Assembly (NCBI GenBank): GCA_038213835.1
Contig: JBBQSN010000006.1
Location: 1 to 36,031, forward strand
Source: JBBQSN01 sp038213835
GTDB lineage: Bacteria; Actinomycetota; Actinomycetes; Actinomycetales; CAWJMD01
Direction of reading: 5' to 3'
Length of the DNA: 36,031 nucleotides
This document shows, in pieces, positions 14,249-21,676 of this stretch; positions within the stretch are counted from its first letter, which is position 1; the number at the start of each line of letters is the position of its first letter. The notes beneath the pieces were generated by a model. The model did not search any database and was not told where the DNA came from. It saw only the letters and a program-made list of their open reading frames with translations. A program made the position numbers and the translations under genes.

Positions 14249-15732
14249 GGCAGCTCCCAGGTGTGCACCGGCTCGTTCGAGTGCATGCCGTCGATGTAGA
14301 TCTCCAGCATCTTCGCCAGCGCCGTCGGCCGGTCCATGCCCTTCGCCTGCAGCCGCTCGACCGCGGTGGACTGCCACCACGCCCCGTTGCGGCCCGTCTT
14401 GGCGCGGCCCTCGATCACCCCGAGGTAGCGGTCGCGCACGGGCGCCGCGACGCCCCACGCCTCCAGGCCCTCGTTCGCGATCGGCAGCAGGCGCCGCAGC
14501 ACCAGCTCGTCGGCGGTCACCTCGCCGAGGCCCGGCCAGTAGACCTGGGCATCGAGCCCGCGACGGGCGCACGACAGGAAGTTCTGCTCCGCGGTCGAGA
14601 ACCCCATCTTGGTCCAGACCGGACGCTCCTGCTCGGCCAGCATCTTCACCGCGCCGTAGTAGAAGGCTGCGTTGGCCATGATGTCCTGGACGGTGGGACC
14701 AGCTGGGAGAGCGCGGTTCTCGACCCGCAGGTGCGCACGGTCGTTGACGACGTCGTAGATCGGTCGGTTCCAGCGGTAGACGGTGCCGTTGTGCAGCCGC
14801 AGCTCCTGCAGCTTGGGTGCGCGGCCCTGCTCGAGCACCGCCACGGGGTCCTCGTCGGTGAGCTCGGGGAGCAGCGACGGGAAGTAGCGGACGTTCTCCT
14901 CGAACAGGTCGAAGATCGAGGTGATCCAGCGCTCGCCGAAGAACACCCGTGGACGCACGCCCTGGTTCTTCAGCTCCTTGGGCCGGGTGTCGGTGGCCTG
15001 CAGAAACAGCTCGATCCGGGTCTCGTCCCAGAGCCGCCGACCGAAGAAGAACGGTGAGTTGGCCGCCAGCGCCACCTGCGGGGCGAGCAGCAGCTGCGCG
15101 GCGTTCCAGTGGTGGGCGAAGGCGTGCGGCGCCACCTGCAGGTGCAGCTGGAGCGAGGTGCACGCGGACTCCGGCGCGATCGTGTCGGAGTAGACCGCCA
15201 GCCGCTCCGCGGACGGGCCCGAGCCCGTGATGTCGATGAACAGGTCCTCGCCGCGGCTGGAGAAGATCTGGTCGTTGAGGGCGGCGTACCGGGCCGACGG
15301 GCTCATCCAGGCGCCGGCGAAGTGCTCGGGCATGACGGTCGGCAGGATCCCGACCATGACGATCTGGGCCCCGATGTCGCCCGCCTTCCCGGCGGCGGCG
15401 TTGAGCGTGGTGCGCAGCGCGTGCTCGAGCTCGAGCGCCGACGACCCCGGCAGCGGGCGGGGCAGCACGTTGAGCTCGATGTTGTAGGCGCCGATCTCGG
15501 TCTGGTATGTCGCATCGGCGATGCTCTCCAGGACCTCGGCGTTCTTCATGGTCGGACGGAAGTCGTCCCCGACGAGGTTGAGCTCGATCTCCAGGCCGGT
15601 CAGCGCGCGCCCGGACTCGAACGCGCCGGTGCTGAGCATCCGCTCGAAGACGTCGAGGCAGAGCTGGACCTTCTCGCGGTACCGCTGGCGGTGCTCACGC
15701 GTGTACGTGGTGCCGGCGACCTCGTCACCCAC
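14245..15732 (-). CDS. Glutamate-cysteine ligase family protein (GCS2-like)
   Basis: About 495 residues. The fold is that of gamma-glutamylcysteine synthetase/carboxylate-amine ligases: TGLEIELNLVGDDFRP (metal-binding Glu residues), QTEIGAYNIELNV, a segment with TSLQLHLQV, SPFFFGRRLWDETRIELF, HNGTVYRWNRPIYD and LRVENRALPAGP. It would join glutamate to an amino acid using ATP. Actinobacteria mostly make mycothiol, but gamma-glutamylcysteine is used for ergothioneine, so a role there or in another ligation is possible. I place the start at GTG 15732, at the conserved GDEVAGTTYTREHRQRYREK opening. The frame is open to 15783. It is divergent from sbcD. Confidence 0.85.
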   Translation of the reverse strand: MGDEVAGTTYTREHRQRYREKVQLCLDVFERMLSTGAFESGRALTGLEIELNLVGDDFRPTMKNAEVLESIADATYQTEIGAYNIELNVLPRPLPGSSALELEHALRTTLNAAAGKAGDIGAQIVMVGILPTVMPEHFAGAWMSPSARYAALNDQIFSSRGEDLFIDITGSGPSAERLAVYSDTIAPESACTSLQLHLQVAPHAFAHHWNAAQLLLAPQVALAANSPFFFGRRLWDETRIELFLQATDTRPKELKNQGVRPRVFFGERWITSIFDLFEENVRYFPSLLPELTDEDPVAVLEQGRAPKLQELRLHNGTVYRWNRPIYDVVNDRAHLRVENRALPAGPTVQDIMANAAFYYGAVKMLAEQERPVWTKMGFSTAEQNFLSCARRGLDAQVYWPGLGEVTADELVLRRLLPIANEGLEAWGVAAPVRDRYLGVIEGRAKTGRNGAWWQSTAVERLQAKGMDRPTALAKMLEIYIDGMHSNEPVHTWELP

Positions 15733-15820
15733 GGCAGGGAACCGTCCAGCAGCGCATGCGGCGAGCCAACCACACTCCGCCACGCCGCGCGCCGTCCCGC
15801 CGGATGTCGGACGTCCTTCC

Positions 15821-15826
15821 TACCGT
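15821..15826 (+). promoter_or_regulatory. -10 box TACCGT of the sbcDC unit
   Basis: TACCGT ends six bases before the sbcD ATG (15833), with no ribosome site between them. This is the same leaderless spacing as several other genes here. Confidence 0.55.
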
Positions 15827-15832
15827 GGCGGC

Positions 15833-16975
15833 ATGCGGTTGCTGCACACCTCGGACTGGCACCTCGGCCGGTCCTTCCACGGGGTCGACCTCCTCGGGGC
15901 GCAGGCCGCGTACCTCGACCACCTGGTCGCCACCGTCCGCGAGGAGCGGGTCGAGGTCGTGGTGGTCGCGGGCGACGTCTACGACCGCGCCCTGCCGCCG
16001 GTCGACGCCGTCCGGCTGCTCGACGACGCCCTCGACCGGCTGCTCGGGGCCGGCGCCCGGGTGCTGGTCTCCAGCGGCAACCACGACTCGCCGCAGCGGC
16101 TCGGCTTCGGCGCCCGGCGGGCCGAGCGGGCCGGCCTGCACCTGCGCACCGGCCTGGCCGACCTGCACCGTCCCCTGCTCGTCGACGACGCGCACGGCGA
16201 GGTCGCTCTGTACGCGCTGCCCTATCTCGAGCCGTCGATGGTGGCCGACGACCTCGGCACCAGGGCCTCGCACCAGCAGGTGATCGGCGCCGCCCTGGGT
16301 CGCGTGCGCGACGACCTCCGGGCCCGGTCGTCGTCCCGGTCGGTGGTGGCCGCGCACGCCTTCGTCACCGGCGGCGCCCCGAGCGACAGCGAGCGCGACA
16401 TCCGGGTCGGCGGTGTCGGCGCTGTGCCCCAGGCGCTGTTCCACGGCTTCGACTACACCGCCCTCGGCCACCTGCACGGGCCGCAGCGGCTGGCCGAGAC
16501 CGTCCGGTACTCCGGGTCGCCCCTTCCCTACTCGTTCTCCGAGCAGCACCACCGCAAGGGCTCCTGGCTGGTCCACCTCGGGCCCACCGGGGTCGAGGAG
16601 GTCGCCGGGGTCCCTGCTCCCGTCCACCGCCCCCTGGCCACGCTGCGCGGCCGGCTCGAACACCTCCTCGTCGACCCCGCCCTGGCACCCGACGAGCCGG
16701 CGTTCTGCCAGGTCGTGCTCACCGACCCGCAGCGACCGGCGAACCCGATGGACCGGCTGCGCACACGCTTCCCGCACACCGTGCACCTCACCTTCGAGCC
16801 CGAGGGCGGCACCGCACGGCGGGGCAGCTACGTCGGACGGGTGTCCGGGCTGGGCGACGAGGAGGTCTGCTGCTCGTTCCTCCACGACGTCCGCGGCCGG
16901 GCGGCGTCCGAGCCCGAGCGCGCGCTGCTGCGCACCGCCCTGGAGCAGGTCCGGCACGACGAGGTGCTGGCATGA
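15833..16975 (+). CDS. sbcD: Exonuclease SbcCD subunit D
   Basis: A 380-residue Mre11-family metallophosphoesterase. Metal ligands are visible: HTSDWHLG (D8, H10), VAGDVYDRALPP (D48), SSGNHDS (N83, H84), VAAHAFVTGG and LGHLHGPQ. With SbcC it forms an ATP-dependent complex that cuts hairpins and blocked or palindromic double-strand ends. The C-terminal part (from about 280) is the SbcD-specific capping and SbcC-binding region. The ATG 15833 is selected as the start because MRLLHTSDWHLG is the conserved opening; the frame upstream of it is not coding. Its stop overlaps the sbcC start as ATGA. Leaderless promoter probable. Confidence 0.95.
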   Translation: MRLLHTSDWHLGRSFHGVDLLGAQAAYLDHLVATVREERVEVVVVAGDVYDRALPPVDAVRLLDDALDRLLGAGARVLVSSGNHDSPQRLGFGARRAERAGLHLRTGLADLHRPLLVDDAHGEVALYALPYLEPSMVADDLGTRASHQQVIGAALGRVRDDLRARSSSRSVVAAHAFVTGGAPSDSERDIRVGGVGAVPQALFHGFDYTALGHLHGPQRLAETVRYSGSPLPYSFSEQHHRKGSWLVHLGPTGVEEVAGVPAPVHRPLATLRGRLEHLLVDPALAPDEPAFCQVVLTDPQRPANPMDRLRTRFPHTVHLTFEPEGGTARRGSYVGRVSGLGDEEVCCSFLHDVRGRAASEPERALLRTALEQVRHDEVLA

Positions 16976-19900
16976 GGCTGCACCGTGTGGCCGTGCAGGC
17001 GTTCGGGCCGTTCGCCGACCGGGTGGAGGTCGACGTCGACGCCCTGGCCGTGCACGGCCTGTTCCTGCTGCACGGGCCCACGGGGGCGGGCAAGACCAGC
17101 CTGCTCGACGCCGTCTGCTTCGCCCTGTACGGCGTGGTGCCCGGGGCCCGCTCGTCGCTGCGGCAGACCACGCTGCGCAGCGACCACGCCGAGCCCGGGG
17201 TGGCACCGGTCGTCGAGGTCGAGCTCACCGTCGGGCAGCGGCGGCTCCAGGTGCGCCGCTCCCCTGCCTGGCAGCGGCCGAAGGCACGCGGCACCGGCAC
17301 CACCACCGAGCAGGCCCAGGTACGCGTCCGAGAGCTGGTCGGTGACCGGTGGGAGCCCCTGGCCTCCCGGCTGGACGAGGCCGGGCACCTGCTGTCGTCC
17401 CTGCTCGGCATGGACGCCCAGCAGTTCACCACCGTCGTCCTGCTCCCCCAGGGCGACTTCGCCACCTTCCTGCGGGCCGGCCCCGACGATCGCCGCGCCG
17501 TGCTCGAGCGGCTGTTCGGCACCGACCGGTTCGCTGCGGTGGAGGCGTGGCTGGCCGACCGGCGCACCGAGTCCGGCCGGATCGTGCGCGAGGCCAGGGC
17601 CCGGCGCGACCAGCTGCTGGCGCGGGTCGACGAGCGCGCCGCCCCGCTGCGCGAGGCCGCCGCCGAGGTGGTCGAGACCGCCACGCCCGACGCCGCCGGC
17701 GCCCGGCTGCTGTACGAGCTCGCGGCGACCCGGCTGGAGGCTGCTCGCGCGCAGCTCACCGAGCGGCAGGGGGTGCTGGTGGCGGCGCGGGCGCAGGTCG
17801 AGCGGCAGGCGGCGACCGAACGCCGCGACCGCGAGCGGCTCGAGCTGCTCACCCGCCGCGAGGAGCTGGCGGAGCAGGCCGGTCTGGTGCGCTCGCTGCG
17901 CTGGGCCCTCTCGCGCGACACCGCGGCTGCCACCGTGGCACCGCTCGGGGAGCGCTGCCTGCAGGTCAGGCTCGAGCTCGAGCACGCCACCGCCGCCCTC
18001 GACGCCGCCCTCCACCGGCTCCCCCGTGAGCAGAGGTCCCGCGACCCCCGGGTGCTGGCCGGACGCGCGGAGGCCCTGGGCGGCGAGGTCGCGGTGCTCG
18101 CCACCCTGCTGGGGCCGGAGGCCGATCTCGTCCGGACCCGCGCCGCCCTGGTCGCGGTGCAGGGGGCGCTGACCGGGCTCGACGACGACCAGGCGGCAGC
18201 CCGCGGCGAGGAGGCCGCCCTGGTCGCGGACGACCGTGGGCTGGCCGCTGCGAGCGAGCAGGCGGAGCGCACGGTGGGACGGCTCGAGGACAGGCACGCC
18301 GACCTGCTGCGTGCCGTCGCGGTGCAGCGGGCCGCGGCCGCGGCCGCCCGGCTGGGGCCGGCGGTGCGCGCCGCCGACGACGAGGCCAGGACGGCCGACG
18401 ACGACGCGGCCACCGCCCGCACCCACCACCTCGACCTCGTCGGGCGTCGTCTCGCCGGCATGGCCGCAGAGCTGGCCACCTCCCTGACCGAGGGCGACCC
18501 GTGCCCCGTCTGCGGCGCCGGCGAGCACCCCAGCCCGGCGACCGGCACCGACGCCGTCGACGGCGAGCGGGTCGAGCGGGCGCTGCGGGCCGCCTCCGTT
18601 CTCGCGGCGGCAGCCGTGCGCACGCGCGAGCGCCGCGACGGCCTCGTCCGCGAGCTCGCCGCCGCCGACCTGGCGGCCGCCGGCACCGGGGCCACCGAGG
18701 CCGCCCTGACCGTGACCGCCGCCGAGGCCGCCGTCCTCGCGGCCCAGGAGGCCGCCGTCGCGCTGGAGCAGGTCCGGGCCGGGCGCGCGAGGGTCGCCTC
18801 GGATCTGGCCCGGTGCCGGGCGCGTGCGGACCAGATCGAGCAGGAGCGCGGCCGGCTCCGCGACTCCCTGACCGAGCTGCGCACCCGGGTGGCCGACACC
18901 GAGGTGCGGCTGGGCGAGGTGCGCGGCACCGACCCCACCGTGGCCGAGCGGCACGCCCGGCTGACGGCGGGCCTGGTCGCGCTCACCGCCGCAGCCGCGG
19001 GGGCGCGCGAGGTCCCCGGGGCCCGCCGTGCCGTCACCACGGCGCAGCGGCAGGCCGACCGTGCTGCCGCTGCGGCCGGCTTCGGGTCGCTCGACGACGC
19101 CCTCGCGGCGGCGCTGCCGGAGTCCGAGCGGACCGGCGCCGAGGCGACCGTCGCGGCGCACGAGCGCGCGGCGGCGGGCGTGGAGCAGCGTCTGACGCAC
19201 CCCGACCTCGCCGGGACGCCGGCCCCCGACGGCGTCGGGACCACGGCGGCCGAGGCGGCCTGCGCGCTGCAGGCGCAGGCGGCCACGGTGCTCGCGGCCC
19301 GCACCGCCGTCGAGCAGGCCGAGGCGCAGGTCCGTCACGTCACGGTCGACGTCACCGTCCTGGAGGGAACCGCCGTCGCCCTGCACGGCCTCGCCGAGGA
19401 GCTCGCCCGCCACGACGACGGCACGACCGCTGCCGAGGAGGAGGCCGCCGTCCTGGAGGAGCTCGCCGCCTGCGCACTCGGCACGTCGGCCAGCAACACG
19501 TTGCGGATGCGGCTGTCGGCCTACGTCCTGGCGGCCCGTCTGGAGCAGGTCGCGGCCGCGGCGTCGGTGCGGTTGCGCGCCACCTCCGCCGGCCGCTACG
19601 AGCTGCGGCACTGCGACGCCCGTGGTCGCGGCGGCGGCCGGTCCGGGCTGGGCCTGGTCGTGGTGGACCACTGGACCGGGCAGGAGCGCTCGACCGCCAC
19701 CCTGTCCGGCGGCGAGACGTTCCTCGCCTCGCTCGCCCTGGCCCTCGGCCTCGCCGACGTCGTCCAGGCCGACTCGGGCGGCCTGGCGATCGAGACCCTG
19801 TTCGTCGACGAGGGCTTCGGCAGCCTCGACGACGACACCCTGGAGCAGGTGCTCGCGGGGCTGGACGAGCTGCGCGAGGGCGGTCGGGCGATCGGGCTGG

Positions 19901-20001
19901 TCTCCCACCTGCCCGAACTGCGGTCGCGGATCCCGTCCCAGCTGCACGTCGTCAGGGGCGAGCGGGGCTCGACGGTCAGGCAGCGCCGACTCGCCGGTTG
20001 A
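16972..20001 (+). CDS. sbcC: Exonuclease SbcCD subunit C
   Basis: A 1009-residue SMC/Rad50-type ATPase, partner of SbcD in DNA-end processing. Walker A is GPTGAGKT (residues 35-42). The ABC signature LSGGETFLASLALALGL is near residue 910, and Walker B TLFVDEGFGSLDD near 943. Two long coiled coils rich in Ala, Arg and Glu flank a zinc hook at C511-P-V-C514, through which two Rad50-type chains join. Length is typical. The start ATG 16972 overlaps the sbcD stop by four bases (ATGA), giving translational coupling. The gene body is extremely GC-rich and its antisense frames are long but carry no signal. Confidence 0.95.
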   Translation: MRLHRVAVQAFGPFADRVEVDVDALAVHGLFLLHGPTGAGKTSLLDAVCFALYGVVPGARSSLRQTTLRSDHAEPGVAPVVEVELTVGQRRLQVRRSPAWQRPKARGTGTTTEQAQVRVRELVGDRWEPLASRLDEAGHLLSSLLGMDAQQFTTVVLLPQGDFATFLRAGPDDRRAVLERLFGTDRFAAVEAWLADRRTESGRIVREARARRDQLLARVDERAAPLREAAAEVVETATPDAAGARLLYELAATRLEAARAQLTERQGVLVAARAQVERQAATERRDRERLELLTRREELAEQAGLVRSLRWALSRDTAAATVAPLGERCLQVRLELEHATAALDAALHRLPREQRSRDPRVLAGRAEALGGEVAVLATLLGPEADLVRTRAALVAVQGALTGLDDDQAAARGEEAALVADDRGLAAASEQAERTVGRLEDRHADLLRAVAVQRAAAAAARLGPAVRAADDEARTADDDAATARTHHLDLVGRRLAGMAAELATSLTEGDPCPVCGAGEHPSPATGTDAVDGERVERALRAASVLAAAAVRTRERRDGLVRELAAADLAAAGTGATEAALTVTAAEAAVLAAQEAAVALEQVRAGRARVASDLARCRARADQIEQERGRLRDSLTELRTRVADTEVRLGEVRGTDPTVAERHARLTAGLVALTAAAAGAREVPGARRAVTTAQRQADRAAAAAGFGSLDDALAAALPESERTGAEATVAAHERAAAGVEQRLTHPDLAGTPAPDGVGTTAAEAACALQAQAATVLAARTAVEQAEAQVRHVTVDVTVLEGTAVALHGLAEELARHDDGTTAAEEEAAVLEELAACALGTSASNTLRMRLSAYVLAARLEQVAAAASVRLRATSAGRYELRHCDARGRGGGRSGLGLVVVDHWTGQERSTATLSGGETFLASLALALGLADVVQADSGGLAIETLFVDEGFGSLDDDTLEQVLAGLDELREGGRAIGLVSHLPELRSRIPSQLHVVRGERGSTVRQRRLAG

Positions 20002-20082
20002 GGAGCCCCGGGCCAGGCGTGTCCCGTCCGGAGCAACGCCGTCACCTGTCTGCCGCGACGGTGACCTGATCGTCGCCTCGAC

Positions 20083-20109
20083 CCATCCGTCCGGACGACG
20101 GCCCCGAAT
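20083..20109 (+). promoter_or_regulatory. SigK-type promoter, CCATCC-N15-CCGAAT
   Basis: CCATCC (20083-20088) and CCGAAT (20104-20109) are separated by 15 bases. Both hexamers equal the -35 and -10 consensus reported for M. tuberculosis SigK, as I remember it. They lie 84 bp before the first start codon of the sigma gene, so SigK probably drives its own operon. This supports naming the downstream gene sigK. Confidence 0.75.
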
Positions 20110-20192
20110 CACTCTCGACCCCGCACCACCCGGTGCGGTCCGGCAGGCCGAGCGGCCCGTCGTCGGCGCGGGCTGGGAGGTGACGTGGGACA

Positions 20193-20831
20193 GTGGCTGT
20201 CGTGGTCCCCTTCTCCTCCGACCGTCGACGTCGTGGCTCGGTCTCGGTGCAGACCGAAGCCGCCGAACCCGTGCTGTCCGAGGACGAGCGGCTGGTGGCG
20301 CTGATGCAGCGCACCGCACGCGGCGACCAGGACGCCTTCGCCGAGATCTACGACGCCCTGTCCGGACCGGTCTACGGCCTCGTCCGCCGGGTGCTGCGCG
20401 ATCCGGCGCAGTCCCAGGAGGTCGCCCAGGAGGTCATGGTCGAGATCTGGCGCCAGGCCACCCGGTTCGACTCCGCCAAGGGCAGCGTCAAGGGGTACGT
20501 CCTGACCGTCGCCCACCGACGGGCGATCGACCGGGTCCGCTCCGCGCAGTCGTCCACCGACCGCGAGATGCGGGTCGGCCGCTCCTCCGTGGAACGCGAC
20601 TACGACCAGGTGTCCGAAGCGGTCGAGCACAAGATGGAGGTGCAGCAGGTCCGGCGGGCGCTGGGCGTGCTCACCACCCTGCAGCGCGAGGCGGTGCAGT
20701 TGGCGTACTACGGCGGCTACACCCACCGCGAGGTGTCCGACCTGCTCGGGGTCCCCCTCGGCACGATCAAGACACGACTTCGAGACGGACTGATCAGGCT
20801 ACGAGACGAGATGGGGGTGGGCGGCACATGA
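20193..20831 (+). CDS. sigK: ECF RNA polymerase sigma factor SigK
   Basis: A 212-residue extracytoplasmic-function sigma factor. Region 2 (about residues 30-100) has DQDAFAEIYDALSGPVYGLV, DPAQSQEVAQEVMVEIW and AHRRAIDRVRS. Region 4 (about 150-205) has LTTLQREAVQLAYYGGYTHREV, then LLGVPLGTIKTRLRDGLIRL. It directs RNA polymerase to SigK promoters and is held inactive by the membrane anti-sigma factor encoded next. The start is uncertain: GTG 20193 is used here, while GTG 20247 would remove an Arg-rich leader. The stop overlaps the rskA start as ATGA. A SigK-consensus promoter lies upstream, so positive autoregulation is likely. Confidence 0.92.
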   Translation: MAVVVPFSSDRRRRGSVSVQTEAAEPVLSEDERLVALMQRTARGDQDAFAEIYDALSGPVYGLVRRVLRDPAQSQEVAQEVMVEIWRQATRFDSAKGSVKGYVLTVAHRRAIDRVRSAQSSTDREMRVGRSSVERDYDQVSEAVEHKMEVQQVRRALGVLTTLQREAVQLAYYGGYTHREVSDLLGVPLGTIKTRLRDGLIRLRDEMGVGGT

Positions 20832-21568
20832 GCGAGAACCGTGAGACGCACATGCTCACCGGTGCCTACGCCTTGGGGGCGGTCGACGACATCGAGGCCG
20901 CCAAGGTGCGCGAGCTGCTGCGCACCTCTCCCGAAGCCGCAGCCGAGGTGCGCCTGTTCACCGAGACCGCTGCGCGGCTCGGCGAGGCGGAGGCGATGGA
21001 GCCGCCGCCCGGCATGCGCGCCGCCGTGCTGGCCGAGATCGCCACGACCCGCCAGGCGCCCACCGTCCTGGCGCCCAAGCGCGCCTCCGGCAACCGCTTC
21101 GCCCGGCTCGTGTCGGTCGCCGCGGCCGGTCTGCTCGTCGTCGCTGTCGGCGCCGGCGCCACCGCGTTGGACTTCCGCGACCGGATGAGCGAGGCGCAGC
21201 AGGCCAACCAGGCGACGACCCAGGCCAACGAGGCGATGATCGAGGTCCTGGCCGACCCGGGCCGTCAGCTGCTCGACGCCGAGTTCGCCGGCGGGCACGC
21301 CACCCTGGTGGTCTCAGGAGACCGCGTCGTGGTGCTCGGCACCGACGTCGAGGCTCCCCCGGAGGGCAAGGCCTACCAGCTCTGGATGATCCCGCCCACC
21401 GAGGGCGCCGCACCCATCCCGTCGGTCACCCTCACCGCCACCGGCGACGGCGGCTTCTGGGGCGACACCGGCGGCTACGCAGTCGGCCAGGCCCTCGCGG
21501 TCACGGTCGAGCCGGTCGGCGGCTCGCAGCAGCCGACCTCCGACCTGGTCTTCGTCGCCGGCGCCTGA
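20828..21568 (+). CDS. rskA: Anti-sigma-K factor RskA
   Basis: A 246-residue single-pass membrane protein. The N-terminal cytosolic anti-sigma part opens with HMLTGAYALGAVDDIEAAKV and LRTSPEAAAEVRLFTETAARL. One membrane segment lies at about residues 92-112 (LVSVAAAGLLVVAVGAGATA). The outer part matches the RskA domain (PF10099): DAEFAGGHATLVVSGDRVVVL, GKAYQLWMIP and the closing strands VEPVGGSQQPTSDLVFVAGA. The protein holds SigK at the membrane until regulated proteolysis frees it. It is coupled to sigK by a four-base overlap. A hairpin follows at 21584-21606. Confidence 0.93.
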   Translation: MSENRETHMLTGAYALGAVDDIEAAKVRELLRTSPEAAAEVRLFTETAARLGEAEAMEPPPGMRAAVLAEIATTRQAPTVLAPKRASGNRFARLVSVAAAGLLVVAVGAGATALDFRDRMSEAQQANQATTQANEAMIEVLADPGRQLLDAEFAGGHATLVVSGDRVVVLGTDVEAPPEGKAYQLWMIPPTEGAAPIPSVTLTATGDGGFWGDTGGYAVGQALAVTVEPVGGSQQPTSDLVFVAGA

Positions 21569-21583
21569 CAGCTCCCTGCGATC

Positions 21584-21606
21584 GGAGCGGCCGATGCGGC
21601 TGCTCC
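21584..21606 (+). terminator. Hairpin after rskA
   Basis: GGAGCGGCC (21584-21592) pairs with GGCTGCTCC (21598-21606) with one G-T wobble, loop GATGC. It lies 15 bases after the rskA stop and before the convergent gcvP stop. There is no T-tract, as usual in this group. Confidence 0.5.
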
Positions 21607-21676
21607 GCCCCGGGCTCACGAGGTCGCAGCGGACACCGGGCCGGCCGGAGCTGCGGAGCGCGACAGGGCGGGCGTG

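Noticed and set aside
15109..16971. Upstream continuation of the sbcC frame
   Set aside because: It lies across the divergent ligase gene and sbcD in another frame; the ATGA overlap and the conserved SbcC opening fix the start at 16972.
16788..20319. Two very long minus-strand frames (838 and 1163 codons)
   Set aside because: Both are shadows of sbcC; their Ser/Arg or Gly/Arg/Val composition is the complement of its codons.
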